Shown one piece after another: positions 36,177 through 44,490 of a stretch of 64,000 nucleotides of DNA. The position numbers and the translations under genes are program-made. Origin of the DNA: Duganella margarita. Lineage in GTDB: Bacteria; Pseudomonadota; Gammaproteobacteria; Burkholderiales; Burkholderiaceae_D. Each line of letters opens with the position of its first letter. Within the stretch, counting starts at the first letter, position 1. The notes under the pieces were generated by a model. That model did no database searches. It saw nothing but the letters and a program-made list of their open reading frames with translations, and had not been told where the DNA came from. The stretch covers positions 124,001-188,000 of the forward strand of contig NZ_WWCS01000007.1 in NCBI RefSeq assembly GCF_009857535.1, in the 5' to 3' direction.

Positions 36177-37649
36177 TCAGGCGTACATGCCATGCAGGAA
36201 CCAGCGGGCGTCCTGGCTGCGCTCGAGGTAGATCCAATAGCAGGCGGCGTCCGTGCCCTGCGCCACGTAGTAGTCGCGGCCGACGGCCTGGTCGTCCCAC
36301 CAGCCGGCTTCCAGCCGTTCCGGGCCGCGGATCAGGCGCAGCGGACTCATATAGAACGGCCGCTCGTCGCGCACTCGCAGCGCGATCGGCTGTTGCAGCA
36401 CCCAGCATGGTCGCTCCAGCAGTTCGTCGGCGTCGGCCGCCGGCTTCATGGACCGGGTGGCCGGTCCCCAGCTGTTGCACTGTTCCGGACGGTGGTCGGG
36501 GGTGTCGAGCGGCGTCAGCACGTTGTCGGGTCCGAGCCGCGCCGACAGCAGTTCCAGCAGACGCTTGAAGTCGGCCGGCGAGCCGCCGGGTTCGGGGAAC
36601 AACTGGGCGTTGGGCGGCAGCATGGGCTGCAGCTGGCCCGCGTACAGCGCCAGGCCGATCACCGGCGCCTGCAATTCCAGCTTGGCCAGCCGTTCCTTCA
36701 GCAGGCGCAGCAAATGGGCTTCCTTCCACGCCGGCTCGGCCAGCATGATCTCCAGCAGCGTGGGCGGCACGGCGGCGCGGCCGCGCTCATGCTCGAGCCG
36801 CAGCGTGAAGGTGATCACGGCCAGCTGGCGCGCGGTGAGCCAGCCGGTCATCTGCAGGATCAGCGCGGTGGCGCCGACCAGCAGCGCCTCGGCGTGCTCG
36901 ATGCGGCCGAAGGTCTCGACGTGCGCGGCGAAGGTGGCGGGGATGGCCATCCACTGGTGCAGCGCTTGGGCGTCGCCGTAGGCGTGGTCCAGCGCCGCCA
37001 GCAAGGGCTTGCCGGTGCGGCGCAGCAGGCCGGCGCGCGGCAGACGGCGCAGCGCCCCCAGCTGTCTGGCGCCGATGCCGTCCAGCCAGACGAGGTGGGC
37101 TTGGGCGGCCGGTTCCAAGGCGCAGGGCAGGCGGTCGAGGCGAGCCGCCAGCGTCGCCAGGCGCAGGCAGCGCCGGTGCGGCGGGCGGCGCTGCGCGGGG
37201 GCGTGCGCCAGCAACCAGGCGCCGTGCGCAGTGGGGGCGGCGCCGAGCACGGCCGTAAAGCCTAGGCGGGCCATGCTGGAGCGTACCTGCCGGGACAGCG
37301 CCAGCGGGCCGCCGAACAGGCGCAGGCTGGCGCCGACGTCGAGCAGCAGGCTGAAGCCGGCATCGAAGGCGACCTCCGGCGTGAATTGCAGCAGGGCCAG
37401 CGCGATCGCTTCCAGCACCGCCGCTTCCTTGCCAGTATCGCGTTCCAGCATCACGGTGTCGGGCGCGATGGTGGCGACGCCGCCACTGCGCATGCCGACC
37501 CGCACACCGGCGGCGACCGCCAGCGGCGAGGCGATCAGCACCTGGCCGTCGTCCATTACCGCGTAAGCGCCGGCCTCAGACCAGCACCGGCGCAGCGTTT
37601 CGAGCGGTAATAGCGGCAGGTGCAAACTGAACAGCAGGGGCGTTTTCAT
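36177..37649 (-). CDS. imuB: ImuB, inactive Y-family polymerase-like protein
   Basis: A 490-residue protein of the ImuB/DinB-like family that links ImuA and DnaE2 to the sliding clamp. It begins MKTPLLFSLHLPLLPLE, has the Y-family-like fold (VLIASPLAVAAGVRVGM, FDAGFSLLLDVGASLRLFGG), lacks the catalytic acidic residues of true DinB polymerases as expected, and ends with a conserved C-terminal region rich in Trp and Tyr (WWDDQAVGRDYYVAQ, CYWIYLERSQDARWFLHG). The ATG at 37649 is inside the 3' end of imuA. The overlap of 74 bases suggests coupled translation. Confidence 0.92.
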   Translation of the reverse strand: MKTPLLFSLHLPLLPLETLRRCWSEAGAYAVMDDGQVLIASPLAVAAGVRVGMRSGGVATIAPDTVMLERDTGKEAAVLEAIALALLQFTPEVAFDAGFSLLLDVGASLRLFGGPLALSRQVRSSMARLGFTAVLGAAPTAHGAWLLAHAPAQRRPPHRRCLRLATLAARLDRLPCALEPAAQAHLVWLDGIGARQLGALRRLPRAGLLRRTGKPLLAALDHAYGDAQALHQWMAIPATFAAHVETFGRIEHAEALLVGATALILQMTGWLTARQLAVITFTLRLEHERGRAAVPPTLLEIMLAEPAWKEAHLLRLLKERLAKLELQAPVIGLALYAGQLQPMLPPNAQLFPEPGGSPADFKRLLELLSARLGPDNVLTPLDTPDHRPEQCNSWGPATRSMKPAADADELLERPCWVLQQPIALRVRDERPFYMSPLRLIRGPERLEAGWWDDQAVGRDYYVAQGTDAACYWIYLERSQDARWFLHGMYA

Positions 37650-38322
37650 GGTGCAGTGGGTGGCGCCCGGCGGGCATATCGGGTAAAGGGATGTACAGGG
37701 CCGCATCGCAGGCGGGGCCGCGCCGCTTTAGCACGTCGACGGCGACGCCGCCCACGGCCGGGCGCAGACCCAGGCGGAGCGGGGCGGGCGAGGCTTCGCT
37801 GGCGCAGGACAGCGGGCGCATCAGCCAGAACCAGGTGTCGGTGCTCTGCGCCGCCAGGTGCAGGCGCCGCAGCGACTCGGAACGGATATGGGTTTGCCAC
37901 AGCACCACCGCGCCGCAGCTGCCGTTGCGCAGGATCTGCTCGGTGGCCCACTGCGCGTCGCCGGCGCGGTCGGCGCGCAGCCACAGCAGCCGGCTGGTGT
38001 CGATACCCCAGGTCTTCAGCGCCCTGGCGTGCGGCAGGTAGGGCGGCTGCACCAGAGCGATGCGCTGGTCCTTGGCCAAGGCGCGCAGTATCGGCTTGAG
38101 CAGCTGCAGTTCGCCAATGCCGGACTGCTGCAGCAGCAGTTCAACCAGTGTCGAGCGCGGCCAGCCGCCGTTGGGCAGCTGCGCATCGAGGGGTGCGTGG
38201 CCGGTGGGCTGCACCGGCGCGCGGGAGACCGCCAATTCGCTGGCGCGCCACACGTCGGGCAATGCCGAAGGAGGCATGGCGCTGTCGGGGATGGGCTGGC
38301 GTTGGAGGGCTGTGCAAAGCAT
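37576..38322 (-). CDS. imuA: ImuA, RecA-like SOS mutagenesis protein
   Basis: A 248-residue ImuA protein (also called SulA-like/ImuA-2). It starts MLCTALQRQPIPDSAMPP. The WRASELA helix and the LPNGGWPRSTLVELLLQQSGIGELQLLKPIL region form the RecA-like core; written in pieces, the key parts are GGWPRSTLVELL and SGIGELQLL, a degenerate P-loop. ImuA stimulates ImuB-DnaE2 mutagenesis. The ATG at 38322 fits the family start, and a perfect LexA box lies 19 bases upstream. The longer reading to 38385 crosses that box and is not used. Confidence 0.92.
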   Translation of the reverse strand: MLCTALQRQPIPDSAMPPSALPDVWRASELAVSRAPVQPTGHAPLDAQLPNGGWPRSTLVELLLQQSGIGELQLLKPILRALAKDQRIALVQPPYLPHARALKTWGIDTSRLLWLRADRAGDAQWATEQILRNGSCGAVVLWQTHIRSESLRRLHLAAQSTDTWFWLMRPLSCASEASPAPLRLGLRPAVGGVAVDVLKRRGPACDAALYIPLPDMPAGRHPLHHENAPAVQFAPAAITARNAAPVLV

Positions 38323-38340
38323 GATTATTATCAAATAGTA

Positions 38341-38356
38341 CTGTATGTGTGTACAG
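38341..38356 (-). promoter_or_regulatory. LexA (SOS) box controlling imuA-imuB-dnaE2
   Basis: CTGT-N8-ACAG fits the LexA consensus exactly, and the flanking TA on each side extends the palindrome to 20 bases (38339-38358). It is just upstream of the imuA ATG, so the cassette should be repressed by the host LexA and induced by DNA damage. No lexA gene is in the window. Confidence 0.9.
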
Positions 38357-38487
38357 TATAATCCATGGGCGCACTGATTGCGCAAGTCCTTTTTGCTTCC
38401 GTGCGGAAAGGGGATGTATGCCAGGGCGCGCTGTCAGGCGCATTGCTTGGTATTGTTGCGTTAAGTGCCTTTGCGCCGGAGTGATAT

Positions 38488-38522
38488 GAGATTGGTGATG
38501 CGCTATAATGATCACTAATCTC
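38488..38522 (+). promoter_or_regulatory. Promoter with palindromic operator of the Xre-RES pair
   Basis: GAGATTGGTGAT (38488-38499) and ATCACTAATCTC (38511-38522) form an inverted repeat with 11 of 12 matches. The centre contains a perfect -10 box TATAAT (38504-38509). A weak -35-like GTGATA is 17 bases upstream. Antitoxin binding here would shut the promoter. It is divergent from the imuA promoter about 130 bases away. Confidence 0.7.
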
Positions 38523-38540
38523 AGGTCGCGGGAGGAAAAC

Positions 38541-39245
38541 ATGGCGAAGCAAACTATTCAGTTCCAGGTGAAGCCGCGCCGCCAGCGTACTGGCGGGCTG
38601 ATGGTGTTGGAGCGGCTGTCGAACGAATCCCGGCGGTATGCTGGGGGGGGGGAGAAGGCGGCGTCGCAGTCGATGCCGACGGTCGGCGAAAGTCAGGCGT
38701 TATTTACACAAACGCTGGATTCGATTTCCACACTCGACCGCAGGCTGCGCGATGTCATCGCCCTGGTGCAGCAGATCATCCCTGACGTTGATGGTACATT
38801 CGATCCCGTTCTGGAACAGACGCCAATCCGGCTGCACGACCCGGTGCAGGAGCGCCTGCGCCAGCGTGCGGCGACGGCGGTGTTGAACGGCACCGAGTGG
38901 CTGACCTCGGCCCAGGTGGATGCGCTGGCGCCCGGCGCTGACAAGCGCAACAACGCGCATGCGCGCGCCAACCGCCTGCTTGGAGAGGGCAGGGTGTTCG
39001 CCATCGAGCAGGGCGGGCGCAAGCACTATCCCCGCTATGCGTTCGATGCGCTGGGCACACCGCATGGGGCGGTGCGCGAAGTGCTGCAGGCGTTTGGCGA
39101 CGCTCCCCCGTTGCGGGTGGCCAGTTGGTTCGAGTCGACCAGCGCCGCGCTCGACGGGCGCCGGCCGCGCGAGCTGCTGGACAGCGATCCCGTCGCCGTG
39201 GTGCGCGCGGCGCGCGAACATGTCGCAGGGCCGCTGCATGGCTGA
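38541..39245 (+). CDS. Xre/MbcA-type antitoxin of a RES toxin-antitoxin pair
   Basis: A 234-residue protein; MAKQTIQFQVKPRRQRTGG starts after GGGAGGAAAAC. The middle part (NGTEWLTSAQVDALAPGADKRNNAHARAN, with key residues WLTSAQVDAL and RANRLLGEGRVF) is a small HTH-like domain. The C-terminus (VASWFESTSAALDGRRPRELL) is the DUF2384/MbcA-type toxin-binding domain. Its 3' end overlaps the toxin gene by 8 bases. The N-terminal region encodes Ala-Gly-Gly-Gly-Glu through a run of ten G, where slippage would break the antitoxin. Confidence 0.85.
   Translation: MAKQTIQFQVKPRRQRTGGLMVLERLSNESRRYAGGGEKAASQSMPTVGESQALFTQTLDSISTLDRRLRDVIALVQQIIPDVDGTFDPVLEQTPIRLHDPVQERLRQRAATAVLNGTEWLTSAQVDALAPGADKRNNAHARANRLLGEGRVFAIEQGGRKHYPRYAFDALGTPHGAVREVLQAFGDAPPLRVASWFESTSAALDGRRPRELLDSDPVAVVRAAREHVAGPLHG
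38643..38652 (+). repeat. Poly-G tract (10 G) inside the antitoxin gene
   Basis: Ten consecutive G at codons about 35-38 of the antitoxin. Long G runs slip during replication in bacteria and serve as phase-variable switches in several genera. One base more or less would truncate the antitoxin. It may also be a site of sequencing error. Confidence 0.8.
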
Positions 39246-39867
39246 CGCGCTGCCTTACCGCACCATCCAATTGGATGCGGGGAGTTGGTATCGCGTGCAC
39301 CAGTTCGATGCCGTGAGTGGTAAATACGGGCCGACTACCTTCAACGACAGCGGGCGCGGCAACGCCCGCTTCAGTCCGCTACGCGATCCCGCCACCGGCA
39401 ATGTCATTCCCACCATGTATGCGGTCAGCCAAGTGCGCGGCGCGCTGGCGGAGATCCTGCTGCGCGATGTGCCGGAGCCGTCCGCCGGTTTTTTGTACGA
39501 TTGGGAGCGCGACCGCGCCAGCGACCTGCACCTGAGCGCCATCAGGCTGCCGCCGCTGCGCGTCGTCAACCTGACCAGCACTGGCTTGCGCGCGGCAGGT
39601 CTGCATGACGCCGGCCTGTTCGCTTTTGCCGCGTCGAGTTATCCGGCGACGCGGGCGCGCGCGCTGGCGGTATGGGAGGGCATACCGGATGTGCAGGGCC
39701 TGTGCTGGATGTCGGTGCGCGACAACCAGTCGATGGCTGTCATGCTGTTCGGCGATCGGCTGGATCCTGCGTTGTTGTTCGTGGAAGCAGGGCCGACCCC
39801 CATTGCGGCTTATCAGGCGAGCGTTTTCGGTTTGCTCGATGAACTGGGGTGCGGGCTGGCGCTGTAG
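39238..39867 (+). CDS. RES-domain toxin (NAD+-degrading)
   Basis: A 209-residue toxin with the RES fold: WYRVHQFDAVSG (conserved Arg), RGNARFSPLRDPATG (second Arg and the R-x-S-P segment), VIPTMYAVSQVRGALAEIL (Tyr and Glu) and a late IQW-like segment GIPDVQGLCWMSVRDNQ. RES toxins deplete NAD+ in the cell and resemble ADP-ribosyltransferases. The ATG at 39238 overlaps the antitoxin stop. The pair is one operon from the palindromic promoter at 38.5 kb. Confidence 0.88.
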   Translation: MADALPYRTIQLDAGSWYRVHQFDAVSGKYGPTTFNDSGRGNARFSPLRDPATGNVIPTMYAVSQVRGALAEILLRDVPEPSAGFLYDWERDRASDLHLSAIRLPPLRVVNLTSTGLRAAGLHDAGLFAFAASSYPATRARALAVWEGIPDVQGLCWMSVRDNQSMAVMLFGDRLDPALLFVEAGPTPIAAYQASVFGLLDELGCGLAL

Positions 39868-40512
39868 CGGACGGCGCCCAAGTTTGCCTTCATGATTCGG
39901 TGCATCGTCCACATGGTATTTCGTGTACAAACCTTCGATGTGCATTGGCCGGTGACGTTGAGAATTATCCAAAGATTGCTGGGCAGAGAGTCGATTTTTA
40001 TATCGATCCAGATATTTGGGCGGCAAGTCTAACGGGCCGAAGGACTGGTTTCGCCCCATCGGACCCTCAAAATTTTCGACGCTTATTGCTCATTTGGAAT
40101 ACCGATAAATTGGTGCGATGATTTTTTGACGGAATTTTTCGCAGTCCACCGAAATAGGAAGAGTTGGTAGTTTCAGTGCAGAATTTAATAACAACATTTT
40201 TGATATATGCTATTTTAACTTCACGCCCCTAGTTGTCCCGGTCAAAAATCTACTGTGATGCGCCCTTCTTCCGAAACGGCAGGACTGAAAGGCCGACTCG
40301 CTATAGCGAACTATGATATAGCTCGCCGCTCGCACGGCCAAGCCAGCATATGCCCTTATTCACCCAGAGCAATGCCGAGACGCACCGCTTCAATGTCGCG
40401 TTATGCGGTATCCAGTTCATCATTCTTCACCTCTGTATTGCAGGGCACTCATGCTTGCAATTTCGCTCCAAATTTAGATATTCGCGACAGGAATGGTGCA
40501 AAAAAGTCCTTT
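39868..40512. other. AT-rich non-coding stretch between RES toxin and NACHT gene
   Basis: About 645 bases in which GC drops sharply towards the NACHT gene. No gene is supported. Both flanking genes end here, so terminators are expected, but I see no strong hairpin with a T run. Confidence 0.4.
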
Positions 40513-42435
40513 TTACCATGGCTCTACTGCCTGCTTGGCTTTTATTTCCTTTGCAATCAGTGTTAAATAATCCTGCGCCGCAACAGGATCGAATTTCCAA
40601 TCAGTATAATACTCCAAGTAAGTGTTTATTTTTGCGAAGACTGAAGGGTGATTAAAAGGGTTATCTGGCGAATCGGTAATTTCCAAGAATTCCACCGGTG
40701 GAAATTCATCGTGCAGACTGCCTTTTGACTTGTTCAATTTGCTAATAAATGGTAATTCAAAACGCCCTTTTGTACTTTGAATAAACCGATCAATCTTGGT
40801 AGCCCTCGTTCCAAAACCTGGGCTTCCATAATGAACAGCGGTTTCATTTAAGTTGTCGACAGATTTCCCGGAAATCATACGCTGATACAGAATTCGACCT
40901 TCGTTATGGTCTGGCTGCGTTTTGGTGTGTTGTACTCGAAGGAAGAACTGATTTCGCCCTGCGGTAAGTGCGCGCCTCTCGTTAATTAATGAGGTCTCCA
41001 TGGATGAATCAACGTTCACGTAGCTCTCGTTGTACGCCGTAAGCAGACCTTCCGCTAGCCGAGCGCCAACTGACTGGTCGAAAACGGCTCTATCAATATC
41101 GGCGCACAACATTATCAAGTTCAGATGCTTCGTTGCGTCACTACTCTCGTAATAATCAGATAGTATGCTTACGTGTTTGCCTTTTGTATTTTTGCATATA
41201 TATTGCGCGGCAAAATATTCTTGAATTGAGCGATGACTCCAGCGCAAGTAATTACCATCGACCACTAAAAGTGGTACAGCATGGGTTATATCATGCAAGA
41301 TGTTTGATGAGGATATTTTTTGAGCCGAAGTTAAGGTCTTCGCACGCTCGATGAAGTCCAATGCTTCCTCTTTCGTGAACTCAGTTTTGCTAGCCTTATA
41401 CGTTGTTGCGCCTAAAGCGCGAAGCAAGTGTTCTAGACGGTCTATATCTAGTCCGCTACGCTTAATCCGTTGAAATTCGCCGCCTTCTTTTGTTAGGTCA
41501 TGGGATTCATACAAAGACTCATATACTTGTCGATAAAAAATATGGCGTTTAAGTGGAATAATGTGTTTATACTCGAAGGACTTAAAAAGAAGCGAAGTAA
41601 GCAGCGGATTTGTCAAAAATTCATGGATTGCGTTATTTTCCGGAAGATCTAGTTTCCCAATTAGCATTTCAGCCAGCGCGGCATCGGCATATTTTCGCAA
41701 TAAGGTATACGCTTCCTGTTTTTTTAGTGGTTGAATTGTATAGCGTTGAAACTGGGCAAACGCTGTTAAACCAACCTCTTCTCGCGAAGTTAATATGAAC
41801 TTATTTCCTGGCGATTTTTCTATAAAACTTTGTATCGCAGCGGTGACGCTAAGTCTCTCCGCTTCAGGTATTTCGTCATACCCATCAAGGAAGATAACAA
41901 AATCTCCAGATGCCAAAAGTTTGAAGAAAAGATCTGGTTGACATTTCCCCCCTACGTCTGAGAGTTGAGTTAAGATGAAGTCCAGCAAGGATTGTTTGCG
42001 TGTCAGCTTTCTTAGTTCGACGAAGATTGGAATGCCAGCTTGTTGCGAAACACATTTAAGGAAAAGATATTTTAATAAAGTCGTCTTCCCCATGCCGGCA
42101 GTATCAACTATGAGAAGTTTTTGTGTTTTATTGATCTCATCTCCGGGGTAATCAATAATTGTAATTTTATTTTTCTCCCTTGTTTCTACGAGGGTGAGTG
42201 GAATGTAGAAGTCTTCCAATAATCGTTGCTCATTTTTAAAAACAACGGAAGTAAAATATGAGTGTCTTTCAACCGCGTTGTCGAGATACTTTGTATAGCT
42301 ACCGAAAAAGTGGTGAAATGCTACCTGTGCTTGTGCAGAAATCTCATTTTCAATTTTTTTTACCAATGGTTTAAGAAGACGTCCCACCAATTCGGCAGCA
42401 GGTTTGGCTATAAGGGCTAAGGTAGCAGGTTCCAT
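40513..42435 (-). CDS. NACHT-domain STAND NTPase (putative antiphage protein)
   Basis: A 640-residue protein. The NACHT NTPase has Walker A TAGMGKTTL (residues 112-120), Walker B FVIFLDGYDE (179-188, with the small residue and double acidic pattern of NACHT), sensor ILTSREE, and the following WSHRSIQEYFAAQYI, the helix seen after many NACHT domains. The first 90 residues are a helical N-terminal region with no known effector motif. The C-terminal 190 residues may be a short sensor domain like that of bacterial bNACHT antiphage proteins. It is clearly AT-richer than its surroundings. It stands alone, beside toxin-antitoxin and recombinase genes, which fits a defence island. Confidence 0.8.
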   Translation of the reverse strand: MEPATLALIAKPAAELVGRLLKPLVKKIENEISAQAQVAFHHFFGSYTKYLDNAVERHSYFTSVVFKNEQRLLEDFYIPLTLVETREKNKITIIDYPGDEINKTQKLLIVDTAGMGKTTLLKYLFLKCVSQQAGIPIFVELRKLTRKQSLLDFILTQLSDVGGKCQPDLFFKLLASGDFVIFLDGYDEIPEAERLSVTAAIQSFIEKSPGNKFILTSREEVGLTAFAQFQRYTIQPLKKQEAYTLLRKYADAALAEMLIGKLDLPENNAIHEFLTNPLLTSLLFKSFEYKHIIPLKRHIFYRQVYESLYESHDLTKEGGEFQRIKRSGLDIDRLEHLLRALGATTYKASKTEFTKEEALDFIERAKTLTSAQKISSSNILHDITHAVPLLVVDGNYLRWSHRSIQEYFAAQYICKNTKGKHVSILSDYYESSDATKHLNLIMLCADIDRAVFDQSVGARLAEGLLTAYNESYVNVDSSMETSLINERRALTAGRNQFFLRVQHTKTQPDHNEGRILYQRMISGKSVDNLNETAVHYGSPGFGTRATKIDRFIQSTKGRFELPFISKLNKSKGSLHDEFPPVEFLEITDSPDNPFNHPSVFAKINTYLEYYTDWKFDPVAAQDYLTLIAKEIKAKQAVEPW

Positions 42436-42888
42436 GTGTTTTTAATAATATAGAAGGGTGACTTTGATATTTAAATGGGGGGGATGGACTGTTCTTGGCC
42501 GGTCGCTGTGTCCTGCTGTTGCCGACTTTGATAATTTGTCGGGGTCTGGCACTCTCGATTTTTCTTATTCAATGCTAGCAAAAAAAATGCTAGTCAGTCT
42601 TGCAAATATGCCGACAAACATTGCACGGCCCCAAACGAGTTGATGGGCATCGCTAAGAAAGCGGGTGTATAGCAGGGTTCCAGCTGCTGAACTAGTGGGT
42701 GAAACAACAAAATGTTTCATGAATTTCCGTTTTATGTGAGCCGAATCGGGCTTCCCTATTGGCCGACTGCAGCCGATCAGCTCAGCATACCACTATTGCC
42801 TATGTGAAAAATGCGCAAATTCTAACGCGCGATAAGGCCCTACTGATAAAGTCGGCGCATAGTGGAGCTCCAACAAAGGAGGTCCATC
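42436..42888. other. Non-coding stretch before the small recombinase
   Basis: About 450 bases with mixed GC content and no supported gene. A run of seven G is at 42477-42483. The end contains the very strong ribosome site AAAGGAGGT (42875-42883) of the next gene. Confidence 0.5.
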
Positions 42889-43515
42889 ATTAACACAAAC
42901 ACTTCCGCTTCCGAGCGCCGTACGCCATGGAACAAGGGCAAGTTAGTGGGTCAGAAGGCGCCGCTACGCATCAGTGAGATCTGGGCTATTCGAGTCCGGC
43001 TTGAAATCTACGGACGCCAGCGAGATCTGGCACTCTTCAACCTAGCGATCGACAGCAAGCTGCGCGGTTGTGACTTGGTACAACTACGCGTTCTCGATGT
43101 CATTCACGGCAGTTACGTGGCCAGTAGAGCAACCGTGATGCAGCAGAAAACGAAGCAGCCCGTTCAACTCGAATTAACTGCCGGCACCAGGAAAAGTCTG
43201 CTTGAATGGATTCATGCTGCCGAGCTGCGCCATAACGATTTTCTATTCCCGAGCCGAATAGGCGAATCCCTGCATATCTCCACCAGGCAATATGCACGAA
43301 TAGCACATCAATGGTTTGATGAAATTGGCCTAGACCCAACTGCGTACAGCACACATACGCTGCGGCGAACCAAGCCCACGCTCATTTATCGCCGCACAAA
43401 GAACTTGCGCGCCGTCCAACTGCTACTCGGGCATACACGACTTGAGAGCACTGTTCGATACCTCGGTATCGAGGTAGATGATGCGCTTGAAATGGCTGAG
43501 CAAACTGACGCCTGA
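42889..43515 (+). CDS. Short tyrosine recombinase with apparent ATT start
   Basis: A 208-residue tyrosine recombinase, catalytic domain only. Visible motifs are Arg in DSKLRGCDLVQLRV, the HxLR box in STHTLRRTKPT, the second His in LLLGHTRLESTV and Tyr in RYLGIEVDD. The N-terminal core-binding domain is absent. No ATG, GTG or TTG follows the strong AAAGGAGGT site at the right distance; the codon in frame five bases after it is ATT (42889), giving MNTNTSASERRTPWN. A GTG at 42862 lies before the ribosome site and would be a poor start. The next gene is H-NS-like on the other strand. Confidence 0.8.
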   Translation: MNTNTSASERRTPWNKGKLVGQKAPLRISEIWAIRVRLEIYGRQRDLALFNLAIDSKLRGCDLVQLRVLDVIHGSYVASRATVMQQKTKQPVQLELTAGTRKSLLEWIHAAELRHNDFLFPSRIGESLHISTRQYARIAHQWFDEIGLDPTAYSTHTLRRTKPTLIYRRTKNLRAVQLLLGHTRLESTVRYLGIEVDDALEMAEQTDA

Positions 43516-43544
43516 TACAGCAACGTGGGCGCGCACCGGTTCTA

Positions 43545-43835
43545 TCATCGAATCAGGTAATCGTCTTTATCTTTGCCCGCAAGCCATTTGGGCGCGCGTC
43601 CACGGCCGGTCCAGGTATCGCCAGTCGCCTCGTCCTTGTATTTGACTTCTACTGGCTTGCGAGGAGCTTTAGGTGTCTGCTTGGCACTCCCGCTGATATC
43701 AGCTACAGTCAATCCGTATTCGTTCATGATCGCTTGGATCTTTGCCTTGGCTTCTGAAACTTCTGTACGCCGCGCTGCTTCAGCTTTGGCCTGAAGTTCG
43801 GCGATTTGTTTTTGATAGTCTTGGTAGGTAGACAT
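43545..43835 (-). CDS. H-NS-family nucleoid protein
   Basis: A 96-residue H-NS-like protein of the betaproteobacterial type. An N-terminal oligomerisation helix (YQKQIAELQAKAEAARR) and a linker with basic residues precede the C-terminal DNA-binding motif TWTGRGRAPKWL. Such proteins bind AT-rich foreign DNA and silence it. AAAAGGACC lies before the ATG at 43835. Position beside the AT-rich NACHT gene and the small-gene array suggests local silencing of these acquired genes. Confidence 0.93.
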   Translation of the reverse strand: MSTYQDYQKQIAELQAKAEAARRTEVSEAKAKIQAIMNEYGLTVADISGSAKQTPKAPRKPVEVKYKDEATGDTWTGRGRAPKWLAGKDKDDYLIR

Positions 43836-44016
43836 TGATGGTCCTTTTAGTGATCTGTGGTGAGCTAATTGTACAAGGCCCTAATTCTCTGCGGCGACTA
43901 TTTGATAATGAGTGTATTTTAGACCCAAGCAACATGCTATCCTGAACAGCGACTGGCTTCGGCCAGCAGCAGACATACAGACGCGATCAGAATGAGTGAA
44001 GGGACAGAAGTTTCCA

Positions 44017-44427
44017 ATGGCACTTCGTGAAGACTGGTTTGAAGCCGAGCAGTTGCATCGTGCTGCACGTGATGGAAACCTCAGTGAAATATCACGCCTC
44101 GCCAGTGAGGGCTTTGATATTGATGCATTTGATGACTTGAGTCGTGCCCCATTGCACTATGCCGTTGAGGGTGACAGTTATCAAGCGGCTCAGCTTCTCT
44201 TGGAACTTGGTGCTAACGTGAATCGGCATGAAGAGGAGTTGATTGGAGAAACGCCTTTGAGCCTGGCAGTTCAGGGAGAATATCCTGAAATTGTTGAGTT
44301 GCTGATGGCGCATGGCGCTGATCCTGACATCCAAGGTTGGGTAGGTCTGACCGCACGAATACGAGCAAAAAAGCGTCGCGACGATGCTGGCCGACGTATT
44401 GCAGTAACTATCGAATCGTTCGGCTAA
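44017..44427 (+). CDS. Small ankyrin-repeat protein
   Basis: A 136-residue protein with three ankyrin repeats. LHRAARDGNLSEISRLASEG is the first; then PLHYAVEGDSYQAAQLLLELGANVN and TPLSLAVQGEYPEIVELLMAHGADP follow with the typical spacing (given by their key residues, G-ANVN and HGADP). No signal peptide. It would act by protein-protein binding. The ATG at 44017 is preferred over GTG at 43996. Its TAA stop is part of the boundary repeat at 44424-44438. Confidence 0.85.
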   Translation: MALREDWFEAEQLHRAARDGNLSEISRLASEGFDIDAFDDLSRAPLHYAVEGDSYQAAQLLLELGANVNRHEEELIGETPLSLAVQGEYPEIVELLMAHGADPDIQGWVGLTARIRAKKRRDDAGRRIAVTIESFG

Positions 44428-44438
44428 CGGCCAAGAGC
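44424..44438 (+). repeat. Boundary repeat type A, copy 1
   Basis: CTAACGGCCAAGAGC. It includes the stop codon of the ankyrin gene. The same 15 bases recur at 45401-45415 and, with one change, at 46065-46079. Confidence 0.8.
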
Positions 44439-44490
44439 AGTCGGTGAAGAGCTGATTAGATACGCCTTCCATTTCCAGTTGGCGCTTGAT

